Origin: Leifsonia soli
GTDB lineage: Bacteria; Actinomycetota; Actinomycetes; Actinomycetales; Microbacteriaceae
Direction: 5' to 3'
Length of the DNA stretch: 64,000 nucleotides
Assembly: GCF_013408745.1 (NCBI RefSeq)
Contig: NZ_JACCBJ010000001.1
Span: 1,674,001-1,738,000 of the forward strand
The notes under the pieces are model-generated. The model did no database searches and was not told the DNA's origin. It was given only the letters and a program-made list of their open reading frames with translations. Below, in pieces: positions 24,900-33,600 of the stretch (position 1 is its first letter; each line of letters opens with the position of its first letter). Both the position numbers and the translations under genes were made by a program.

Positions 24900-24982
24900 C
24901 CCCGCATCGGACCTGGCCCCAGGGTAGCGAACCGGGTTGCCGCGTGTTACGTCGGCCGCCGCGGGCCGTCGGCGGCGTCGGG

Positions 24983-24995
24983 TAGCGTGACCCCC
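24983..24995 (+). promoter_or_regulatory. Leaderless -10 element of metY
   Basis: TAGCGT at 24983-24988, seven bases before ATG 24996. The short distance leaves no room for a leader, so no SAM riboswitch controls this gene. Confidence 0.5.
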
Positions 24996-26297
24996 ATGGC
25001 AGATCGCGAATACGGTTTCCGCACGCGGGCGATCCACGCGGGCAACATCCCCGATCCCGTGACGGGAGCGCGCGCGCTGCCGATCTATCAGACCAGCGCG
25101 TTCGTGTTCGACGACACGGCGGATGCCGCGGCCCGCTTCGCCCTGCAGAAGTACGGCAACATCTACTCGCGCCTCGCGAACCCGACCGTCGCCTCGTTCG
25201 AGGAGCGCGTCGCCAGCCTCGAGGGCGGCCTCGGCGCGGTGGCGACGGCCTCCGGCCTCAGCGCGCAGTACATCACGTTCGCGTCCCTCGTCGGCGCGGG
25301 CGACCACATCGTCGCCTCGGCGAACCTGTACGGCGGATCGATCACCCAGCTGGATGTGACCCTGCGGCGCTTCGGCGTCGAGACCACCTTCGTGCAGAGC
25401 GCGGACCCGGCCGACTACGCCGCCGCGATCACCGACCGCACGAAGCTGGTGTTCGCCGAGACGATCGCGAACCCGTCCGGCGAGATCGCCGACATCGAAG
25501 GGCTGGCGGAGGTCGCGCACGCGGCGGGCATCCCCCTCGCCATCGACTCCACGATCGCGACCCCGTACCTCAACCGGCCGTTCGAGTGGGGCGCCGACAT
25601 CGTCATCCACTCGGCCACCAAGTTCCTCGGCGGGCACGGCACGACCCTCGGCGGCGTCGTGGTCGAGAGCGGCCGCTTCGACTGGCACTCCTCGAAGTTC
25701 CCGCTGTTCGGCGAGCCCGTCCCCTCGTACGGCGGCCTGCAGTGGTCGGGCAACTTCGGCGAGTACGCGTTCCTCACCCGGCTGCGCGCCGAGCAGCTGC
25801 GCGACATCGGCCCGGTGCTCGCCCCGCACTCGGCCTTCCTGCTGGCGCAGGGCGTCGAGACGCTGCCCTATCGCATCCAGGCGCACGTCGACAATGCGCG
25901 AGCGGTGGCCGAGTGGCTGGATGCCGACCCGCGCATCGAGAAGGTGTTCTGGGCCGGACTGCCCGGGCACCCGCACCACGACCGTGCGCTCAAGTACCTG
26001 CCGAAGGGCCCGGGAAGCGTGTTCAGCTTCGTGGTGAAGGGCGGCCGCGAGGTCGGCCAGAGGTTCATCGAGTCGGTGAATCTCGCCAGCCACCTCGCCA
26101 ACATCGGCGACGCGAAGACGCTGGTGATCCATCCCGCCTCGACGACCCACGCGCAGCTCACCGAGCAGCAGCTGCTCGACGCCGGCGTGCTGCCGGGCGT
26201 CGTGCGCATCAGCGTCGGGATCGAAGACGTCGACGACATCATCTACGATCTCGATCAGGCGCTCACGATCGCCGTCGAGGAGGCGAACGCAGCATGA
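24996..26297 (+). CDS. metY: O-acetylhomoserine / O-acetylserine sulfhydrylase
   Basis: A 433-residue PLP enzyme of the Cys/Met metabolism family. YSRLANPTVASFEERVASLEGG and ATASGLSAQYITFASLVGAGD are N-terminal hallmarks. HSATKFLGGHGTTLGGVVV holds the PLP-binding Lys, and the length with the long GRFDWHSSKFPLFGEP insert matches MetY rather than MetB. The enzyme makes homocysteine from O-acetylhomoserine and sulfide. It overlaps the CoA-binding gene as ATGA and probably forms an operon with it. Confidence 0.95.
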   Translation: MADREYGFRTRAIHAGNIPDPVTGARALPIYQTSAFVFDDTADAAARFALQKYGNIYSRLANPTVASFEERVASLEGGLGAVATASGLSAQYITFASLVGAGDHIVASANLYGGSITQLDVTLRRFGVETTFVQSADPADYAAAITDRTKLVFAETIANPSGEIADIEGLAEVAHAAGIPLAIDSTIATPYLNRPFEWGADIVIHSATKFLGGHGTTLGGVVVESGRFDWHSSKFPLFGEPVPSYGGLQWSGNFGEYAFLTRLRAEQLRDIGPVLAPHSAFLLAQGVETLPYRIQAHVDNARAVAEWLDADPRIEKVFWAGLPGHPHHDRALKYLPKGPGSVFSFVVKGGREVGQRFIESVNLASHLANIGDAKTLVIHPASTTHAQLTEQQLLDAGVLPGVVRISVGIEDVDDIIYDLDQALTIAVEEANAA

Positions 26298-26887
26298 CCA
26301 CTCCCACCACGGAAGCCACCACGGAAGCCACCACTGAGGTCCAGCTCGCGAACGGACTGAGCTGCGCCCTGCCGTCGGACTCCCCCCTCGCGAAGCTCCT
26401 GAAGTCGCAGCGCACCTGGGCCGGACCGGACGCCAAGGAGCGCCTGAAGATCCTGCGCGGGGCGAAGTCCGTCGCGATCGTCGGCGCGTCCCCCAACCCG
26501 GCCCGGTCGTCCTCCTTCGTCGGCACCTACCTGCAGCAGTCGAGCGACTACCGGCTGTACTTCGTCAACCCGAACGCGGACACCATCCTGGGCGAGAAGG
26601 CCTACCCCGACCTCGCGTCGCTGCCCGAGGTGCCGGACATCGTGGATGTGTTCCGCAAGCCCGCCGACATCCCGGCCGTCATCGACGAGGCGCTCGCCAT
26701 CGGCGCGCCGACCGTGTGGGTGCAGCTGGGCATCTGGAACCAGGAGGCCGCCGAGTACGGCGAGTCGAAGGGCCTGACGGTCGTGATGGACCGCTGCATG
26801 AAGATCGAGCACGCCCGCTTCCACGGCGGTCTGCACCTGCTCGGCTTCGACACCGGCCAGATCACCGCGCGCAAGACGCTCCGCTGA
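26294..26887 (+). CDS. CoA-binding domain protein
   Basis: 197 residues. A low-complexity Thr/Glu start (TTPTTEATTEATTE) precedes a Rossmann CoA-binding fold: VAIVGASPNPARSSSFVGTYL near residue 60, YFVNPNADTILGEKAYPDL, VDVFRKPADIPAVIDEAL and WVQLGIWNQEA. The final MDRCMKIEHARF has the Cys typical for the YccU-like group. These proteins resemble the succinyl-CoA synthetase alpha N-domain and bind CoA or a related nucleotide. ATG 26294 overlaps the metY stop. Pairing with metY suggests a link to sulfur-amino-acid metabolism. Confidence 0.9.
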   Translation: MTTPTTEATTEATTEVQLANGLSCALPSDSPLAKLLKSQRTWAGPDAKERLKILRGAKSVAIVGASPNPARSSSFVGTYLQQSSDYRLYFVNPNADTILGEKAYPDLASLPEVPDIVDVFRKPADIPAVIDEALAIGAPTVWVQLGIWNQEAAEYGESKGLTVVMDRCMKIEHARFHGGLHLLGFDTGQITARKTLR

Positions 26888-26914
26888 CGTCCCTCCGCTG
26901 ACGTCCCCGCGCGG

Positions 26915-27496
26915 TCAGGCGCGCGCGACGATGTGGAAGACGTGCCAGTGCTTCGGGCCCTCGAAGGACATCCCGCGACGGTCGTCCTCCACCAGCTGCA
27001 GCACGTCCATCCCGGCGAGCATGCCCTCCACCTGGCCGCGCTCATGGAAGCTCATCCCGGGCCGGCCGGCCCATTCGTCGTGCGGGCCGAACAGCTCGCC
27101 GGCGAACAGGCCGCCGGGCCGCAGCGCCTCGCGGATGTCGGCCCACAAGTATGGGAAGTGCGACTCGTCGCAGAACGGCAGCGCGAAGCCCGCGTAGACG
27201 AGATCCGCGGGAGGCAGCTCGCCCAGCGTCTCGAATGACGCGCGCCGCACGTCGACACGCTCGGACGCGTCCGGCGACAGGCCGGCGCGCACCCGCTCCT
27301 CCACGCCGGGGTCGGCGTCCACCGCCAGCACACGCCACCCGTGCTCGGCGAGGTGCCTGGTCTCGACGCCGTCGCCGCAGCCGAGATCGACCGCATCGCC
27401 CGGCTCCCCGTCCCAGGCGGAGAGGGCGCTCTGGAAGGTCGGCCGCACGCCGCGCCCGCCCTGCTTCTCATAGAACTGCGACCAGTCGAACGCCAT
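26915..27496 (-). CDS. Class I SAM-dependent methyltransferase
   Basis: A 193-residue Rossmann methyltransferase. AVDLGCGDGVETRHLAEHG is motif I, VLAVDADPG motif II with the ribose-binding Asp, and LPPADLVYAGFALPF motif IV. The C-terminus KHWHVFHIVARA closes the sheet. The substrate is unknown. The N-terminal FYEKQGGR is reminiscent of tellurite-resistance TehB-like enzymes, but this is weak. Start ATG 27496 follows TAGGCT (minus strand, 27509-27504) by seven bases. It is divergent from the large secreted protein gene. Confidence 0.85.
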   Translation of the reverse strand: MAFDWSQFYEKQGGRGVRPTFQSALSAWDGEPGDAVDLGCGDGVETRHLAEHGWRVLAVDADPGVEERVRAGLSPDASERVDVRRASFETLGELPPADLVYAGFALPFCDESHFPYLWADIREALRPGGLFAGELFGPHDEWAGRPGMSFHERGQVEGMLAGMDVLQLVEDDRRGMSFEGPKHWHVFHIVARA

Positions 27497-27592
27497 GTCG
27501 CCGAGCCTACGCGGACCACGCGACCGCCGGGTGGGCCACGCGGCGCTGTCTTTCGAGCCGGGAGATGCCCACCTAGCTTGTCAGGCAGGCGT

Positions 27593-27622
27593 CCACCGGA
27601 GCACTCTCGCAGCTCCGGGTGG
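27593..27622 (+). promoter_or_regulatory. Hairpin in the 5-prime leader of the giant repeat protein
   Basis: CCACCGGAGC (27593-27602) pairs with GCTCCGGGTGG (27612-27622), with one bulged G. It sits upstream of the ribosome binding site GGAAGGAAG (27634-27642). TAGCTT at 27574-27579 may be the -10. It could stabilise or control the long mRNA. Confidence 0.4.
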
Positions 27623-27648
27623 GGGGCGAACGCCGGAAGGAAGTTCTC

Positions 27649-30600
27649 ATGCGTCACCGGAATCCCACCATCCGGCGAGCGGTCGTGGCGACCGTCGCCA
27701 TCCTCGGGCTGATCGTCACCGGAGTCGGCGTCGGCCTCCCCGCCCAGCAGGCGGAGGCGACGACGGCGGGAACGCCGGGCACCCCGCAGCCGCCGACCGC
27801 CCTGTTCACCGAGGACTTCTCCGGCCAGAACGCGGCATCGACCGCGATCAACATCACGGCGTACCAGGGCACCCCGGGCAGCAGCTACGTTCCCGGCGTC
27901 TCCGGCGCGAACGCGGAGACCTACTACGCGGACCCCCGCTGGGCCGACGGGCAGTACTGCAACGGCTACATCGTCAACGGGTCGACGACGACCGCGCCGC
28001 CCGGGTGGAACCCGGGATGCCCGATCTCGGGGGTGCAGATCCTCGCGAACGCGATGGGCCAGTTCCAGGGGTACTCCACAGCGGCGGCCGCCCAGAACCA
28101 GGCGGTGACGGCCTACACGGCCAACGGCACCGTCCCGGGCATCCAGCTGCGGACGAGCACGGCCATACCGGCGATCCCCGGCCACTTCTACCAGACGACG
28201 GCGATCGTCGCGGCGACCAACTGCACCGCGAACAGCGCGGGGAACCCCTCGGAGACCCTCTCGCTCTACGTCAACGGCGTGAAGAACGTGCTGGCGACGC
28301 AGCTCGACCCGTGCCATTATCCCGGCGCGGTCCAGTACGGCTCGGGACCGTTCGGGCCCACGATGGTCGCCGGTCTCGTCTCCGCGGCGATCAAGGTGCC
28401 GAGCACCGGGACGCCGACCGTCGGCATGCAGCTCGAGAACCAGAGCGCGGTCGTGGCCGGGAACGACGGCGCGTTCGACCTCCCCCAGATCCTGGATGTG
28501 ACCCCGCAGCTCGACAAGGCGTTCAGCCCGTCGACGATCGCGTCGGGCCAGACGTCGACGCTGACCTACACGATCACGAACACCTCCGAGCTGGCGGCGA
28601 AGAACGGCTGGGGGTTCCACGACGACCTGCCGTCCGGGGTGACGGCCACCGGGGTGAACGCGACGACATGCGCGAGCGGCGCGGTCACGGCTGCGCAGGG
28701 GTCCGCCTCGGTCGTCGTGAACGGCACCCTGAACCAGGGACAGAACGCCTGCACCGTGACCGTGCAGGTGACCGCCACCGTGCCGGGCACCTACACCAAC
28801 GGCCCGGCCAACTTCCCCGACGGGACCGCCGGCCTCGACGGTCTCAACCCGCCGGCCGACACTCCCCTGACCGTGACGCCGCCCGCCTCCCTCATCGTGA
28901 GCAAGGCGTCGTCGACGACGGCGATCACCCGGGTCGGTCAAGTGGTCACGTACAAGTTCGTCGTGACGAACCGCTCGCAGGTGACGCTGCACGACATCGC
29001 GGTCGTCGACACCCAGACGCCGCCCGCATCGCAGGCCGCCCTCTCCGCGATCCTGTGCGAGACGCAGACGCTCGCACCCCAGGCCTCGACGACCTGCACC
29101 GCGCGCTACACCGTCTCCCAGGCCGACCTCGACAACGGGTCGGTGCGCGACACGGCGACGGCCAGCGGCCTCGATCCGGCGGGCGCGACCGTCACCGCGC
29201 CTCCGGCGACGCTCACGATCACCAGCGCCCGCCCCGCGATCTCGGTGGTCAAGTCGACCACGGCCACCCTGGCGAGCTCCGTCGGCCAGCAGATCCCCTA
29301 CGTCTTCCGCGTCACGAACACCGGGAACGTCACGCTGTTCGGGGTGTCCGTCACCGACACGCCGACGCCGCCGGCATCCCCGGCGAACATGTCGGCGATC
29401 ACCTGCCCGAACCCGGCGCTGGCTCCGGGCGAGTCGCAGTCCTGCACCGGCACGTACACGGCGACCCTGGCGGACCTCCAGAACGGCACGCTCGCGGACT
29501 CGGCGACGGCCTCCGGCGCACCCGAGGGCGGGGCCGCCGTGACCTCCGAGCCGTCCGACCTCTCCATCCCGACCCAGCTGCCGGGCTCGCTGACCATCCG
29601 CAAAGCGACGACGACGGCCGCCGTGACGTCGATCGGGCAGGTCATCCCGTACACGTTCCTGGTGACCAACAACTCCACGGTGGTGGTCGACAACATCGTG
29701 GTGACCGACACCGTCGAGGCCCCGTCCCTGCCGGGCAACCTGACCGCGCCGACGTGCCCGGCGACGACGCTCGCTCCCGGGGCGTCGACCACCTGCACCG
29801 CGTCGTACCGGGTCACCTCCGCCGATGTGAACGCCGGCGTCGTCGCCGACCACGCCCGGGCGTCGGGGACCGACCCCGGCGGCAACCCGGTCCTGTCGTC
29901 CCCCTCGCGCGTCGAGCTCTTCTCCCCGATCTCCGCCCTGACGATCGTGAAGTCGACGACGGCGACCTCGGTGTCCGCCGTCGGCCAGCAGGTGCCGTAT
30001 TCGTTCGTCGTGACGAACACCGGGAACCAGGTGCTCACGAACGTGGCGGTCGCGGACACGCAGGTGCTGCCCGGATCGCAGGCGAACATGTCGGCGATCT
30101 CCTGCCCGCAGACCACCCTGAACCCCGCAGCATCCATGACCTGCACGGGCTCCTACCAGGTGACGGCGGCGGATCTCGGCAACGGCTCGGTGAACGACTT
30201 CGCGACCGCATCCGGGCGGAATCCGGCGGGGACGACCGTCACCTCCCCGCAATCGGCGGCGTCCGTCAACGCGACTCCAGCAGCGCTGACGATGGTGAAG
30301 GCCTCATCGACCAACTCCTTCAGCTCGGTCGGGCAGCCGGTGCGCTACACGTTCACCGTCACGAACAACTCGTCCACGACCTATCGGAACATCGCCATCC
30401 AGGACACCCAGGTCGCCCCGGCGACCCAGGGCCGGCTGTCGGTGATCGCCTGCGACCGGACCACCCTCTCGCCGGGCCAGATCGCCGTCTGCTCGGCCAC
30501 CTACTCGGTGACCGCGGCCGACATCACGAACGGATGGCTCAGCGACTTCGCGACAGCGACCGGGGTCGACGTGGCGAACAACACCTACACGACCGCGCGG

Positions 30601-33600
30601 TCGAGCACGATCATCCCGGCCATCCAATCGCCCGCCATCACGGTCACCAAGTCGTCCGCCGTCACGCGCGTCACGGCCGTCGGACAGGAGGTGCCGTACG
30701 TCTTCACCGTGCGGAACACCGGCAACGTCGACGTCACGGACGTGACCGTCGCCGACACCCAGACGCCGCCGGCCGTGCAGGCGAACATGAGCCAGGTGGC
30801 CTGTCCGCCGGCACCTCTCGCACCGGGTCGGACCGTCGACTGCACCGGCACATACACGGTCACCCAGGCCGACCTCGACCATGGCGTGGTCGCCGACTCC
30901 GCGACCGCGACGGCCATCGGGCCGACGGGCGAACCGGTGGAGGCGCCTCCCTCGCGGCTGCGGATCACGACGAATCCGGCGCTGACGATCGCGAAGTCGT
31001 CGACGACGACGCTGATCACCGACATCGGCCAGCAGGTGCCGTACGAGTTCGTGGTCACGAACATCCGGACGACGCCGGTCTCGAACGTGCGCGTGGACGA
31101 CACCCCTGCGTTCCCGTCCAGCCCGGCCGGGATGTCCGCGATCGTCTGCGACGACGAGACCCTCGCGCCCGGCGCCTCCACGACCTGCCGCGGCACCTAC
31201 ACCGTGACCGCCGCCGACATCGCGAACGGCACCGTGGACGACTCGGCCGTGGCCGAGGGCACGGATGCGAACGGTCTGCCGCTTCCGCCCTCCGAGCCGT
31301 CCGATCTCGGCATCCCGACGCAGCAGTCGCCCGCGCTGACGGTCACCAAGACCTCCGGCGTCTCGGTCATCACGTCGGTCGGCCAGACCGTGACGTACCA
31401 GTTCCTGGTCGTCAACACCGGGAACGTCCGCATCGACGGCGTCGACATCGAGGACACGCAGCTCCCGCCCGCCCAGCAGTCCGGCCTCTCGCCGGTGGCC
31501 TGCCCGTATCCCTCGCTCGAGCCGGGCCGGTCGCAGGTGTGCACGGCCACGTACACGGTCACCCAGGCCGACGTGACCAACGGCGCCGTGGCCGACACGG
31601 CGACCGCGACCGGGACGTCGCCGGCCGGCGTCGCCGTCCGCTCGACGCCGGATGCACTCAGCATCCCCGCACCCTCCACGCCGCCGGCGATCTCCATCGT
31701 GAAGTCGTCGTCGTCGCCGGGAGTCGGCGCCCTGAACGAGCAGGTGCCCTACAGCTTCGAGGTGACCAACAACTCCGCGACCACGCTGACCGAGGTACGC
31801 GTCGTCGACACCCAGACTCCGCCCGCCTCCCAGGCGAATCTGTCGGCGGTGTCGTGCCCGTCCACGACCCTCGCCGCCGGAGCGTCGATGACCTGCACGG
31901 CGACGTACACGACCACCCAGCCCGACTTCGACCACGGCCGCATCGACGACTCGGCCGTGGCGACCGGACGCGATCCGGGCGGCACGGTGGTGCAGTCGCC
32001 GGCGTCGGCGTACGTCGTGCTGGTCGACCCCGTCGACAACAGCCTGACGATCGACAAGCGCTCCAGCACCACTTCGATCACCCAGATCGGCCAGCAGGTG
32101 CCCTACGAGTTCGTCGTCACCAACACCGGCGGCCAGACCCTCACCGGGCTCTCGGTGACGGATGTGGTGGCCGCACCATCGGCGCAGTCCAACCTCACCG
32201 CGGTGAGCTGCCCCTCGGCGCCGCTCGCTCCCCAGGCGAGCGCGACCTGCACGGCCACCTACACGACCACCGAGGCGGACCTGAACAACGGGGCCGTGGC
32301 CGACACGGCGACCGCCCACGCCGTCAGCCCGACCGGGGCACGGGTCGACTCGGCCGACGACAGCCTGAGCCTGCCGGCGGTCGCCTCCCCCGCTCTCACG
32401 GTGGCGAAGTCGACGACGACGACGGCGGCGACCCGCGTCGGCCAGCAGATCCCGTACACGTTCACGGTGTCGAACGTCGGCAACGTGACCCTGGCGGACG
32501 TGGCGGTCGCCGACACCGTCGCGCCGCCGTCTCTCCCGGGCGGTCTGAGCGCGGTGACGTGCCCGGCGACCACGCTGCCGGCCGGCGGTTCCGTCACCTG
32601 CACCGCGACCTACACGGTCAGCCAGGCCGACATCGACGCCGGGACGGTGAACGACACCGCGACGGCGTCCGGCACGCCTCCGGCCACGCCGGCCGACCCG
32701 GACCCGGCACCGAGCACCTCGGGGCCGTCGAGCAGCACCGTTCCGGTGCTGTACCAGGCGGAGCTGACCATCCTGAAGTCGAGCACCTCCACCGAGGTGG
32801 TGCGCAGCGGGGAGAGCATCCCGTACACCTTCGTCGTGACGAACAGCGGCAACCTCGCCGTCTCCGGCCTCGAGGTGACCGACACCGTCTCCGCTCCGTC
32901 GGACCCGGCGAACCTCAGCGCCGTGGTCTGCCCGGTCACCACTCTCGCCCCCGGGGCGTCCACCACCTGCACCGCGACCTACCTGACGACCCAGGCGGAT
33001 GTGGACAGCGGCGGAGTGCACGACTCCGCCGTCGCGTCGGGACAGCCCGCACCGAGTCCCGGCGACCCCACCCCCGGGCGCATCGCGTCGGAACCGTCGA
33101 CGGTGACCCTGACGGTCGCCTCCGACCCGGCACTCACCGTGGTGAAGTCCTCCCCGCAGTCGGCGACGCCGCCGACGGCCGCCGGTGATCAGATCGAATA
33201 CTCGTTCCTGGTCGAGAATACCGGCAACGAGACCCTCATGGATGTGAGCGTCGACGATCAGCAGGTCGCCCCGGCCGAACAGGCGGACCTGTCCCCGGTC
33301 CTCTGCCCGCCCGGCCCGCTCGCACCGGGCGCCCAGATCACCTGCACGGCGACCTATACGGTCACCCAGGCGGACGTCGACAACGGGTCGGTCACCGACC
33401 GCGCCACCGCATCCGGCCTGCCGCCGGCCACACCGAGCGACCCCACCCCGCCGCGCACCAGCTCGCCGGAGAGCACGCTCACCGTGTCCGTGCCTCCTTC
33501 GGCGTCCCTCACGGTCGCCAAGTCGTCGACCACGACCTCGGTGGATCAGGTGGGCGACGAGGTGCCCTATACCTTCGTCGTGACGAACACGGGCAACGTC

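Noticed and set aside
24930..24996. SAM riboswitch before metY
   Set aside because: Only about 65 bases separate the divergent sugE promoter from the start, the -10 lies seven bases before ATG, and no SAM-aptamer pattern is visible.
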